Assembly (NCBI GenBank): GCA_963971575.1
Contig: OZ020619.1
Coordinates: 23,380,813 to 23,444,812 of the forward strand
Origin: Liopterus haemorrhoidalis
Taxonomy: Eukaryota > Arthropoda > Insecta > Coleoptera > Dytiscidae
Length of the DNA: 64,000 nucleotides
Direction: 5' to 3'
The notes beneath the pieces were generated by a model. The model was not told the DNA's origin and did not search any database. It worked only from the letters and a program-made list of their open reading frames with translations. The translations under genes and the position numbers were made by a program. This document shows, one piece after another, positions 21,240 through 32,453 of the stretch (its first letter is position 1; the number at the start of each line of letters is the position of its first letter).

Positions 21240-21243
21240 TTAT

Positions 21244-21850
21244 AGGGTACATTCGATTTGACGCTCGGAGTACACTCAATTGCATTCGTTTTGCGATCGA
21301 GCGAGCATTTAGAGTGCGCTCTATGTGTTCGGGGTTTTAAGACCAAGCATATGGAGTATGACGTAAAAAAGTGGGGGGACGGCGGGAAAGAAATGAAAGT
21401 TTAAAATTAAATTATAAATAAAATAAAAATAATAGCCTTAGACAAATAACAATAGACAAATAATATTATTTGTCTATGGCTACAGAGTACGGCCATTTTA
21501 TGTATTTGTGACGTTCTGTAAACAGCAAAAAAATTATTAAAATACACCGTGCATAAAATTAAAATGCAAAAAATTCAGTAAATTAATTCATTAATTATTA
21601 TTTAATTTTTAATTAATTTTATTTCTTCATCATTGAAAAAAAAAATCAAGGAAAAACCGAGATATATAATTTTGATTCATGACTGACGTGAACTAACCTG
21701 ACAGTAAAAACGCCGCCTAAAATTGTAGGGTTAGATTTTATAAACATTGCGTCACAAGAACGCTCGCTCCGTTAGTGCTCTATTCATGACGTCACCATCA
21801 ACTGTTCGCTCAGCGCTCGCTCTACTCTGTACAACTCGAATGCACCCATA
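21244..21850. mobile_element. MITE-like element with gggtacattcga ends
   Basis: gggtacattcgatttg near 21244 and caactcgaatgcaccc near 21833-21848 are imperfect inverse copies. Subterminal cgctcgctc/gagcgagc words occur in both arms. The hAT MITE at 20936 is inserted at its left edge. No coding sequence is seen. Confidence 0.5.
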
Positions 21851-22886
21851 ATGATCTGAAGTGTGTAGAAACCAAATATGAGGCCGAAAAAATAAAAAAA
21901 CAGGTATAGCCTCCAATTTTATTAATACAGTTTTTGTAATTAGTAATTCTAATGTTGTGTTTAAAATAATATTTAATGTTGTATATAATTTTTAGTTTCA
22001 AAAATAAATAGCTATTTAAATTCCTTATTTATAATATATGTTATATTATTGTATATGGATTATTAAATATATATGTATTTCTTTGTTAATTGTAAAACTT
22101 TTGATAATATAAATAATAAAATATATTTAATACTATAATAATGGTAATTATGAACGTAAATCAGATAGTAAAATTTAAATTTGGCGGTTGTTGTTGTTTA
22201 GTTCATTGGTAAATTCCTAGAGGGAACGTACTAATTTTTTTTGCTGCCAGTGTTCTTTCTTAATATATTGTGTTCTGTGATTTGAGTGACATACCGTCAA
22301 AAATAAAATATGTTACTGAGGTTAAACGTTTTAACAAGTTGACGCTTTGTCTAGCTCTCCTAAAATTATATCTGCAAAAAATGTAAATTAACAATATGTA
22401 TCCGTGTGAACCAATAATATGATATTATAAATGTATTGTCAATATACAACATAAAAAATGAACTTTCCCTGTTAGTTACGTATTACAAAATGAGACAGAT
22501 AATATCTATTTTAAATAAGCCAATATTGGAACCGTCGTTTTCGTACAAAACTGTATTTTTGGATAAACGAAATCATTACCTATTTTTAATAAATGCAATT
22601 TTGTCTATAGTATCATTTTAATAATTTGCTCTTTGAGCTTTTTGTTTTTTAGCAACATCAAATCTAAAAAACGTATATCTAGGTCTTTTCTACATCCATA
22701 TTTATAATAAAATTGTACTAATCAATCATAGTCAAATGTCAAACAATAAAAGTCAAATTCTTAATAAATATTTAATCCGTACCCATGGTAGTGATAAAAT
22801 TTTATTAATAGTCAACAGCTTAAGCCTGAATTCAGTATGCTGTGCAATGGAATTTAATTTTAAATTTTTAGTTAAGAGTTAATTAA
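21851..22886. other. AT-rich; contains empty paralog of the LINE site
   Basis: No gene is recognised. 22438-22505 is the uninterrupted relative of the sequence that flanks the LINE at 19171-20096. Confidence 0.5.
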
Positions 22887-23224
22887 GACCGGTGCAAACG
22901 GCCGTTAGTGTCTAATTATTGTTGTTCAAAACTATTATTGGTGATCAAAACTGTGACTTTGACTTGCACTAATATTTATTTATTAATTTCGTTACCCTTA
23001 ATATTTATTATGTCGCTAAAACGTTTTTGCAAATTTAATGAGAATTTGCAAAAAGAATATCCCACAAAGTGTGTTTCAGTGAAACTTTGCATAAAATCTT
23101 GAAATATAAACTTATATAAAAAATGGTGAGTAGATACTTTTATTTGGGGGGGGGGGGCATTGCATGCGTAATAATTTGACAGCCTTCATAATTTGTCACG
23201 TCAGTATAAAGGCACCTTGTAAGC

Positions 23225-23540
23225 ATGTCTGCTCCAGGCGCCAAAATATCACCGCCCGCCCCTGCTAGAAGGTAATATTTTAGAACTAATACTCGAATTG
23301 CACATACATTTTAAGTTTAGATTTAACAATATGTACTATATTAAAGTCATATAGGTATATATTTATTTTAGGACACAAAATGAGAAAATACCTAAAAGTC
23401 AAAATTATTTTGAAGCAATAATACCAAGATTTAATTCTAATACATTTAAAAACCAAATGAAAACAACTGCATTCAAATATTACTTTTCATCCCAACCATA
23501 CTTATTCATTCCAGTCGCTCTATCTCAAATCATCGAATGA
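23225..23540 (+). pseudogene. Two-exon Harbinger-like N-terminal relic (+)
   Basis: A possible first exon (23225-23271) starts MSAPGAKISPPAPAR and ends at a good donor, AAG|GTAATA, in phase 2. A second exon opens after the acceptor tttattttag at 23371. It reads EKIPKSQNYFEAIIPRF and then TFKNQMKTTAF before a TGA at 23538-23540. The second exon matches the facing relic at 23885-24283 in sequence (IPK.QNY.E..IP.F....FK) and in intron phase, so it is probably real. The link to the GC-rich first exon is weaker, although a TATAAAG lies about 25 bases upstream. About 71 codons; truncated compared with the ~350-400 of the family. Confidence 0.4.
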
Positions 23541-23884
23541 GTAAAATTAATAGAATGAGAATATTGTCCCAACAAAACGCGTATTCTGATTAAGCCGAAA
23601 ACATAATTGGCACAATAAAACGCACCCAGTTTAAGTTGCTAAATATATATGTATTATGTACTAAAAGAAACTTAAAATATTTTTAAGCAGCTTGTGGAGT
23701 TTCAATGAAAACTTTATAACAGTATTTATGACAAGACTAGGCATATTGTAAGTGCGTTTTATTGCTAACAAACTCCTTCCACTGCCACCAATTCGCTGTT
23801 TTATTGTAAATATTTTTCCACCTCCTTCTCACTTTTGTTACGAGCTCGTGAGGTCGTAGCGTTGGTGGGACGATAATTTTCGCG

Positions 23885-24283
23885 CTAAAATATTGTTTTG
23901 GTTAATCTAAAAAGTTTGTTTGAAAGATTTTGACAACAACGAATTTGCAAAATTGCTTCAAATATGAAGACATTCCTTCTAAAATGTGCTTTGAATGTTG
24001 CATTTGAGAACTGAGGAATAGTCAACTCTACATAATTTTGAATTTTTGGAATATGATCATTACACATGCTAAAAGACAATTTTAATTATAAATAAAAAGA
24101 CTGTATCTTTTCTTCAATTCTTTTATTAGTTAATTATTACACGTTAAACAGACTTAAAATAACCAATACTTACTTTTGAATTATATAATATAAAATACTA
24201 CCATCCAATTTTTCTACATCGTAGTCTTTTCTAAGTCGATAGAAGTTATTAATAGCAAATAATATGACAACTCTTTGATCCAT
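23885..24283 (-). pseudogene. Two-exon Harbinger-like N-terminal relic (-)
   Basis: Exon 1 runs from ATG at 24283 (context caaaATGG) as MDQRVVILFAINNFYRLRKD to the donor AAA|GTAAGT at 24174-24173. Exon 2 starts after tgtcttttag near 24081 and reads MCNDHIPKIQNYVE, then IPQFSNATFKAHFRRN, to a TAG at 23885. The phase-2 junction keeps the frame. The pattern IP.IQNYVE...P.....F..HFR resembles the N-terminal region of insect HARBI1-like transposases. Everything beyond that region is missing, so it is a fragment, not a functional gene. It faces the plus-strand relic at 23225. Confidence 0.5.
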
Positions 24284-24976
24284 TTTGTATAATTATTTTG
24301 TGGTTATGGTGAATTATTAAAGTGACAATTCCGACCTTGAACGCTTCAAACGAAAAACGATTCTTGATCGTTTTTTTGCACACCTTCTTCTGGCTAAACT
24401 TTCGCAACTCGGTTGAAAGCAATAAAACGTACTTTGTATACGTAATTTTGAAAACAAACAATATGCTTCCTTAGTTTAAACTATGAGCACACTACCTAAT
24501 AAAAAGCATAAGCAGTCTAAAGCCTGGTTTATAATAGATATGTTATGGAACATAAGCATAAAAATTACACTACTCTCTTTGTTCTGTTTATTACAAACAG
24601 ATGTTTTGAAGGGTCAAATCTATTGTTTAATGCATATGCAGTTATGCTATGGGCTTATTATAAACCAGGCTTTATACACATGAAAAGGATAATCATAAAT
24701 TATAATAGCATACATATTTTCCACACATGGAAAGCATATTCAACAATGGAAACAGTATTCCGCAGTCAAAACTATAAACAAACTTTTCCTAATATCAACA
24801 GAAATAAAGAATATTATGATAAAATATGTATTATTTTATTACATAGGTATTTTCAACATATTTTCTGATTTTATTAGAAATTTTACAATATAGAAACGGT
24901 TGAAATTTACTATAGAATAACGGCATTTTATCAATATTTGGATTCGATCATTGAATAGCTAAAATATAAATATACA
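24284..24976. other. Dispersed repeat, empty site of the hAT MITE at 29510
   Basis: Around 24470-24850 the sequence (cttagtttaaactatgagca, aaaggataatca, aacaaacttttcctaatatc) recurs at 29495-29990. There the gtttaaac word is split by a MITE. The open frames here (24483-24683, 24545-24868) have no recognisable domain. Confidence 0.5.
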
Positions 24977-25945
24977 GGGTGTTTGTTTGAAACGTCGCAC
25001 CTCGAATAACTCATTTATTTTAAGAGATATAAACAATTCTTCACAAGAAAAGTTAAACTAGACAAAAGGGCCTACTTAAGGACTATAATAAGAATTCTGC
25101 ATCACTTCCGGTTTCAGCGGAAATTGTTTTAACTTTTTATTTAGTATATGGAATTGGTACTTAATTTGTTTTTCTATAAAGTACATTAAATCAGCTTTAC
25201 AAGGATATCAAAATATCATATTTTAATTTTAACAATTTCAAAATGGCGTCCATTTATTTACAAAATAATAAATAACATAAAAATCGTAGAAACTAAATTA
25301 TAAAAAGATATAACATTATGTAACTATGAAAAACAATAAAACAAAATATGACTAAAGTTAGTAATAAACTAAGGAAAATTTACAGATGTTCAATATGACC
25401 GCCGTTGTTATCCACACATTTTCTCACTCGTAATAAAAACTCTTCCATTACATTTAGAACGATATACTCTTGAATTTTCCTGATGGCTGTTCTTACCCTA
25501 TGTTCTAAGTCTTCTAACCTTTACCTGCAGAATACCTTTCTTGGTAGAGTTGCTGGGCCCTAACAGAATTTATTTGAAATTCCCCGAATGTCAGAACCAT
25601 ATCTGTCATTTCTTCATTCGAATAACGTACGTAAGCTATAATTTCAAACGATTTGATGATCATCTTTAATATCAAACTCGTACTAACAGGCAAGAAAATT
25701 TGCAGGTTTTATTTGGTTTTTATGTTACAAAATCGTTTTCAAAGCTCGCTATGCTAACTTTGTACGATTTATATTATTTATTACTTTATAAATAAACGGT
25801 CGCCATTTTGAAATTGTTAAAATTAAAGTATATTTTGATATCATTGTAAAGCTGATTTAATGTACTTTCAAGAAAAAATAAATAAAGTACCGATTCCCTA
25901 TGCTAGATGAAAAGTTGAAACAATTTCCGTTGAAATCAGAAGTGA
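24977..25945 (-). mobile_element. Internally deleted mariner-like element, DUF4817 type
   Basis: Long subterminal inverted repeats at about 25105-25290 and 25745-25940 pair (atttcaaaatggcg, tgtaaagctgatttaatgta against their complements). Between them lies a minus-strand coding relic holding only the two ends of a transposase. The left outer end starts acagggtgtttgtttgaaacg; the right outer end does not match it and may be lost. Confidence 0.6.
25380..25650 (-). pseudogene. Deleted transposase relic (N-terminus joined to C-terminus)
   Basis: The first part reads AYVRYSNEEMTDMVLTFGEF and RAQQLYQERYSAG, the DUF4817 helix-turn-helix start found in many insect mariner-like elements. After a frameshift near 25520 it jumps to RTAIRKIQEYIVLNVMEEF and RKCVDNNGGHIEHL with a stop at 25380-25382, the usual C-terminus of the same family. 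The whole DDE catalytic core is absent. Confidence 0.7.
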
Positions 25946-26299
25946 TTCAGGAGGATAAAGTTTACCGCCCGAGTTGTAGGTGAGTGTTGTAATCATCCGA
26001 GTGGAATATAGCTATTATATGCGAGTCAGATACAATATTTTATCTATTTAACTATATACTTTTATCATTAAAAAATTTGTAAATTTAATTTAAAACACAG
26101 AAATTCTGAGATTCAGTTATATAACTTCAGAACCTACGTTATCAAGATAGTAGCCGAACCATCAGCTGATTGAATTATACAACGAATTATATGTTTAAAA
26201 TACTATTATTTATTGTTTTATTTATTCTAACTTATAATTTACATTCTAGTTATAAAGTTGGGCTGCATGAGGCGCAAATAGTTATCATTGCTGAGCACC

Positions 26300-26431
26300 A
26301 AAAAGCTGGACCATTAAATCCTTACGACGGCTAAACTGTAGATATATCGAAAATAAATATGACAGATTTTTAAGTTTTAATATTACTACAAAAAAGTCCG
26401 AGAGAGCATACATCGCAGGTCAATAGATAAC
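26300..26431 (+). pseudogene. Coding relic matching the foldback core
   Basis: The frame reads KSLRRLNCRYIEN, then FNITTKKSERAYIAGQ and a TAG at 26429-26431, aligned codon for codon with 7153-7290. A TGA in the same frame lies upstream, near 26300. Function unknown. Confidence 0.4.
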
Positions 26432-26681
26432 TCACAATCATTTATTAGTTTTCATTTTTGGCGAAAATTATAACGCTCAATTTGCTGTGGAATATAGTCA
26501 TTACCTTATAGATTTACGAAGTAAAATTACTTTAATAGCAAGAGCATTTACTAACGAAAAAAAAGCTCTTTAGCCCATGTACCTATCGTTTATAGATCAG
26601 AAGTAATCACAGAAAGAACATCATTAATCTGATGCGTGTATTGATCGCTACGTCTGATCGTTCGGTTCAAACTACTGGTTC

Positions 26682-27085
26682 GTTAGACTCAGGGTTGCCA
26701 GATTATTATTTTACCAAATCGGGATTTTTACCAAATAAATATAAAAAATTCGGGATTAAGACTCAAAAAGCGGGACAACCTAATAAAATGTACAGTTCAA
26801 AATTTTTCAAAATGTTTATAAACAAACTCTTTCCCAAAATAGTAGTGACGAGCAAAAAAAAAGGTCCTCACTTCCATAATAGAACTGATGAGCAAAAAAA
26901 AGGTCCTCACTCCCAAAATAGAAAGTGAGGAGCCAAATAATTTTTTTTGAATAATTCGGGATTTTAGCTGTCCCGCACGGGACAATTTATTTTTGTTCAA
27001 AAAGCGGGACGTCCCACGAAATTCGGGACGTCTGGCAATCCTGGTTAGCCTCGTTGCAGAAATAGACTGATGTAAAATAAATAAA
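26682..27085 (+). mobile_element. 5'-truncated SINE split by a MITE
   Basis: Only the 3' part of the SINE is present (gttagcctcgttgcagaaat to ataaataaa). It is flanked by a 14-base duplication, caaactactggttc, at 26668-26681 and 27086-27099, as expected for LINE-mobilised insertion. A hAT-type MITE (26690-27043) is inserted eight bases into it. Confidence 0.8.
26690..27043. mobile_element. hAT-type MITE, 354 bp, inside the SINE
   Basis: The ends cagggttgccaga and tctggcaatcctg are inverted with one mismatch. The flanks gttagact and gttagcct form an 8-base duplication with one change. Internal tandem units with gagcaaaaaaaaggtcctca relate it to the MITEs at 14886 and 35447, although their termini differ. 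Confidence 0.75.
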
Positions 27086-27130
27086 CAAACTACTGGTTCA
27101 AGAATTCAAGTTGTGTTTATTTTAGGTGAC

Positions 27131-27553
27131 CATATTTTTTAGTTTCTAAGTTTCTAGTAATTATTCAAATATAATTGTTTAATTCATTTTTTTTTAATAC
27201 AAATTATGTACAATTAATAATTATAATTTATAATAAATAAAAATTTGCAATCACAGATAATTAACTTATATTATTAAAATCACAGTACTTTTTTAAATGA
27301 ATTCAAAATTTATTTATTAAAGTGACTCAGTAACGTACTACTAAATGTAGAAAACTTTTTATATTTTTCCGAATTATGATTCTTTTTGAGTAGGTCTTTT
27401 TTGCTTTGAAGTATTTTATAACAATCCGCACAGTTTTCTTCATAACATTTTTGAGTATTAGTACTTAGTGTTATAATTATTATAAATGAAATAATAAAAA
27501 ATATTTTGTAATATTTTTTTTATAATAGTTTCAATACTAGAAAGATTCGATTT
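27131..27553. other. AT-rich, no feature seen
   Basis: Both strands show only short accidental frames. Confidence 0.5.
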
Positions 27554-27561
27554 ATTATAGG

Positions 27562-28684
27562 TAGAGCCCTGCAAATCCGCGGGTATCCGCGGATTATCCG
27601 CGGATATCCGCAACTTTTCTGCGGATGCGGATAAATTATCATTTAAACCATGCGGATGCGGTTCGGATGCGGATTAAATGTCATATCCGCTTATCCGCAA
27701 TATCCGCGTGAACATTAAATCTTCGGTTACTTTCGGAGAAACAAGCAATTGTGTTTTGACTACGCAGTCCTCGGTTATTTTCGGTTGTCTGTATATACAT
27801 GATATTTTGTAGTATTCAATCTCACTTTATGTTATTTTTATTAAGACAATTGTCCATGATCAAGACTGAGTTGAGACAATCAACTTAACTTTCTTTTTAT
27901 TATTGAATATATTATAGAAAATAATATTTTGGACAAAAGTTTCCTGGTACACTTTCGACTTCTTCCTACCTCTGCTCTAATTCTGGCTTTTAAATCTGAT
28001 AGAGGTTTTTTTTTTACATAAAACTGATTAGTAAGTTTTATTTAAATACCAAAATTTACCTACATAATTTTTTCTCGAAAATTTTATTATGTAACCTGCC
28101 AACTTTTTTATACTACCCGAAGTAAAAAGTCTTGCAGATCCCAAAAATTTGAAAAATGACATATGTTGCTATTTGAAAAAGTTGCAACGCCTAACTCATG
28201 CGCGAAATGGCGTCAGAGAATTACTTGATCCTAAAAATATGAAGCACCTTCTATCAAGTAACTTTTCTGATTTTTTTTTAAATTCAATATTCAAAAAAGC
28301 TGCACGCCACTTACTCCCTACGAAAAAGAACGCTTAGGCCCCCCAAAATTGTTATCTCTCTCTAGATTTAAATAAGTTATTAGCGCATCTAGGCCTTAAA
28401 ACTTTTGGGGTCCCTTAGGTTAGGTTAGTAATAAATAAGCTGGTAAATCCAAAAATTTTCAGTAGCGTTTTAGAGCAGAGATTACCTAAACAGGCGAAAT
28501 ATGTTAGTTCTTTCCAAACTGACAGCAAAACCTGTAGTGCGGATAGTGCGGATATTTTTGCGGATGCGGATCGGATGCGGATTTGTTATTTACAAAAGCT
28601 GCGGATGCGGATCGGCTGCGGATCATGGATGTGCGGATGCGGATCGGATGCGGATACATAAAAGCTTATCCGCGCAGGGCTCTA
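27562..28684. mobile_element. Non-autonomous hAT-type element, 1,123 bp
   Basis: The ends tagagccctgc and gcagggctcta are perfect inverses, flanked by an exact 8-base duplication, attatagg (27554-27561 and 28685-28692). Both subterminal regions are packed with GCGGAT/ATCCGC words in inverse orientation: about 27575-27720 and 28540-28670. That arrangement is typical of transposase-binding subterminal repeats. The short frame at 28149-28337 has no recognised domain. Confidence 0.85.
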
Positions 28685-28692
28685 ATTATAGG

Positions 28693-29509
28693 CAAATGTC
28701 ATGCACACCGCAGAGAGGGGAAAGTTTGCTTAAAAGAAATGTTGGTTCGTTATTGTTTGTTAAAACAAACGTGAATTTAAACTGCACTGAATTTTATAAA
28801 CACATTGAAAATAATGACAACTTCCTACAAAAAGTATTATCTTCAGAAAAATATAGTAACTTTTAATGTTCTATAAAATAAAATTCTTTTGATTTTTTTG
28901 ATAAATGATTATTTTGTAAAATCAAAAATTAAACACGATTTTGTAATTTTGACCCAGTGCTGTAATCGTAAAATCAGAAGATACATGAACTGTAAGAAGA
29001 GTATACGCCAAGGACGGGCGTATATGATGAGCTGAAAAAAAAAAAACATATCGGACCCATACGTTAGGTCGACCTTTCTTTTTTGAGGTGGCACGCGCTC
29101 AGTGTCAAATAGAATTATATGCAAAAAGTGGCACGCGAGCACATTTGGGTTGCCGACCGCTGGATTATACTATATACTAACATCGAAACTTTCCTTCAAT
29201 ATTGTGTTTTATTACACTAGGTCTTTAGCCTATAATTTCTCATATTTGTGTTTGACAGGCGCAATACATTGTTAAAACCCTACATAAAACTATTTTGATA
29301 AATTAAACGTTCCTAAATTAAATAACTAAAATTGAAGGTAACGTATGTTGGTATTTAACCCATCATTGAAATAATTTGAATTTTTTGATTGTGCAGCAAT
29401 CATTTTTTTTTTCCGAATTAAAATATTTTTGATAAACTATTATTTTCCTCCCAAGCATCGCCGGGTATGTTTGCTAGTTACACAAAAACAATGTTTTCTT
29501 AGTTTAAAC
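28693..29509. other. Intergenic with a foldback-core fragment
   Basis: No gene is recognised. 29160-29260 (actatatactaacatcgaaa, attgtgttttattaca) matches 8690-8760, probably the continuation of the copy at 26230-27130. Confidence 0.5.
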
Positions 29510-29827
29510 CAGTGGTTCTCAACCAGGGTGCCGTGGCACCCTTGGGTGCCGCAAGCACATGAAAAGGGTGCCGCGAGCTTTTCAAAATAAATTCGCCGCT
29601 ATTCTTGGAATCGAAGACCGAAGACCGAATCGAAGAAATTTTCGAATGATCTTTAAATACATATTATGTAATTGTAATATTATTGTTTTTTTCCAACATC
29701 ACAATTATACTTTTGATTGATTATACTTTAAATTGACTAAATAGGGACATATTTAATAGTAGGGTGCCGCGAAGTTCTCACATTTTGAATAGGGGTGCCT
29801 TCACCTAAAAAAGGTTGAGAACCACTG
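29510..29827. mobile_element. hAT-type MITE, 318 bp, duplication gtttaaac
   Basis: The ends cagtggttctcaacc and ggttgagaaccactg are perfect inverses. The flanks gtttaaac at 29502-29509 and 29828-29835 are identical. The uninterrupted paralog at 24473-24480 confirms the insertion. Subterminal gggtgccg words lie near both ends. Confidence 0.88.
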
Positions 29828-30023
29828 GTTTAAACTATGAGCAAACTTGAAAAGGATAATCAGTATTTCCGTAGTGAAAATCATAATCGAACTTAAATAA
29901 TAAAAGCATAAATATTTTCCTCACATGGAAGCATAAACAATATTCCTCCAGTAAAAATATAAACAAACTTTTCCTAATATCAACAGAAATTAGCCCCTTC
30001 AACTTCTGATTAAAGTCTAATAC

Positions 30024-30560
30024 CCTTTTCACACTAGATGTTTAAGATGCGATGTTAAAGTGAGGGTGAGTTAAAGTGTTGGTGTGAAAGTGTTTGACCT
30101 CGCTTTAACTCAAGTTAAGTTTAAGACGAATATCTTCGTGGATAGCCACATTGCCAACCTAATTTCTATTATAAAAAAATACTGTTTGAATTTGTGCTGT
30201 CAACATTTTATATTATCATAAAGAAGAATACTGTATTATATCGACGTTATAAGAAGTTTATACTTATTGTTATAATTAAATTAATTATTTTAATAATGTA
30301 TTTAATACAATACAGAGCTACAATAATTGAGGTTAAATGTATCGACTTTTATGTTAAAACAGGTGTAATATATTCTTTATTGTAGAATGGAATAAAATAT
30401 CTATACGTGTTTAATAATAATTGAAAAAAGTTGACTTAAGAACAAAATTACCGTAGCAGATGGCAGCACCGGAGATTTAAACATCTAGTGTGAAAGCAAA
30501 CCGATCTTAAAAATCGGTGGACTTAAAATTCATGCATCTTAAACATCTAGTGTGAAAAGG
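30024..30560. mobile_element. MITE with 27-bp perfect inverted ends
   Basis: ccttttcacactagatgttt ... gatgc at 30024-30050 is matched exactly by its inverse at 30534-30560. The interior repeats related words (ttaaagtg, cttaaaatt). The short frame at 30194-30385 is not recognised. Confidence 0.75.
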
Positions 30561-31079
30561 TAACATAATACGATCATAATATCCATGGAAAGAAATATAG
30601 TGCAATATAGTTCATTTCATTGGCTTAAGAGGAACTAAATGGTAGTTTCGTGTTTTTAAGTTGTCGCGAGGCTAGGCTATTTCATGTTTCATGTTTATTA
30701 TCAAGTGACATTTATTATAAAAAATAAAATATATAAGACTTTTAGATTTACGGGTGACGTAGAAATATAAGAAATTAAACATTTGAAGTAAGAATAACAA
30801 AATATCAAAACGTAATGAAAAGTACATTTTATAGAAACGTTCACCTTAACTTAAAAATGTTTAGTATATGATTTACAAAACTTAAAAAATTTGATGTGAA
30901 GCGTGAATTTTCACACATTGCAGGGTTTCCCAGGTATATAATAAGTGAAGGCGGCATGCTGAGCGTGTAGGACAAATTTTGCTTTGTAGTAATCACGGCA
31001 AAATGAACGATATTTTTAAAATAATTTATCATCTGTTAATCTAAGAGCTTTAAAAACAAATTTTACGTTAAAATATTTT
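30561..31079. other. AT-rich, no gene
   Basis: A ggaactaaatggtagttt segment near 30630 resembles part of the small inverted element at 63600-63790. Confidence 0.45.
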
Positions 31080-32010
31080 TTGTTAATTTTAATTCGAATA
31101 CCTAATACTATTATTTAGGTTTCTAAATATGTGCAGTATTTTTTTATATAGCAAGATTCATTAAGATTTTGAAAATTTCGCCTATGGCTTCCATTGGTTG
31201 TTTTAAGTCATGCTCCGCCCCTCTGGTTTCGTATACATGACACATTAAATGAAAATATAATTCCAACAATTCCAACTGGTTATTAAATTTACGCTTTTAA
31301 AAATTAAATGCAACATTTGCCAAAATATAACTAGAATTTTGACAAAATAATTTAAACAAAATAAAAATGAAAAAAAGAAACTAAAAATAAAATTGTCTCC
31401 TCTGCCCAAGAGCGAGTCCTAGTTTGCTGCGTAGCAAACGAGCCATTAGACCAGGATACGCCTTCTAGGATAGTGTGATACATAACTATAACTTTTGTAC
31501 ATCGTCAACCAAGAAACACAAAAAATGCGTTATTTTCCGAAAACATAATCTGATCAAGAATTCCTGATGTACTACTCCGGTTCACACCAATGTACAGTAC
31601 TTAGAATTTTTTCAGATTTTTAGTTTAAACCATCTGGGCTACAGGGTGTGGGACAAAAAAAATTTTGCACAATTTTGGCAAAAATCGCATCAAAATTATT
31701 TATTTTGCAAAAATAAAATTTTGATCGTTAATCCACGTACTAAACTTTCATTTGATAGCCTACTAAGAATTTAAAAAATTATTTTTTTTTTTCGTTGAGC
31801 ACATATTTGTTTATATTTTTAGGGAGATATGTTTTTTAAACGTTTTAGTATTATTCCTATGTGCGAGTCAAAGAGTTGTATAAGCATGCCAAATTTCAAC
31901 TCTCTAGGTTTAGCTGTTTGGCAACAATTTTTACCGAACAGACAGACAGACGACAGATGACAAAATGACGGTATAAGGTTTTTTTGGTCATACCTACAAA
32001 ACCCTAAAAA
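31080..32010 (+). repeat. R2 dispersed repeat (+) with tRNA-like segment
   Basis: The stretch matches the reverse complement of 45860-46560 (tgcgttattttccgaaaaca, ccggttcacaccaatgtaca, aatcgcatcaaaattattta). Its first 170 bases also match the reverse complement of 59690-59850. On the minus strand about 31410-31470 has a degenerate tRNA-like block. No coding sequence is seen. Confidence 0.7.
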
Positions 32011-32453
32011 TGGCCAAAAGTTGGAATCAATCGATAAAAGTTACCAGATTTCAAAATCTAGTTCCGCTTAAATGTTTGGAATAGACTATACATATTATCC
32101 ATATTTAAAAAAATCACATGGAACTAGTAATACTCTTACCTTTTAATATAAACAAATTCAATGTTCCATACAATTTTTTGGTCTTTTAACATGAAACCAC
32201 AATACGTATAAACCACAAATGTCAACATCCTGTCATTGAACTAAAAAATATTAATCAATTACGCGTAACAAAAAATCCACGAATTTGGTTTCAAATTATC
32301 TTCTATATTGGAGCAATATCAGTTTTATCGGCCCCATATTTGGTTTCTACATGTTTCAGATAATTCCAAGACAATATACGCAAAAAAATCAATTTTTGTT
32401 TGTCTGTAAGTCTGTCCGAGATTCACACAAAAACGGCTGGTCATATTATAGAC

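Larger units (their letters stand above)
18895..22906. repeat. Inverted 20-bp termini four kb apart
   Basis: aacggccgtttgcaccggtc at 18895-18914 is matched exactly by its inverse at 22887-22906. Both are followed inward by ttaa-rich sequence. They could be the ends of one ~4-kb DNA element filled with later insertions, or two separate MITE ends. No target duplication could be chosen. Confidence 0.5.
26230..27130 (+). repeat. Second copy of the foldback core (interrupted)
   Basis: From about 26315 the sequence follows the minus strand of 7260 down to 6880: ttacgacggctaaactgtag, gcaggtcaatagataactca, then cccatgtacctatcgtttat. It continues past insertions at 26682-27085 and resumes with actactggttcaag and caagttgtgttt, the counterpart of 8615-8660. 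Another piece lies at 29160-29260. It is a degraded relative of the large foldback element lacking the tandem arrays. Confidence 0.65.

Noticed and set aside
22908..23102. BED-finger hAT first exon (MSLKRFCKFNENLQKEYP)
   Set aside because: The start resembles hAT-type N-termini and a gtgagt donor follows at about 23124, but the cysteine/histidine ligands are missing and a stop precedes the donor. Too weak to list.
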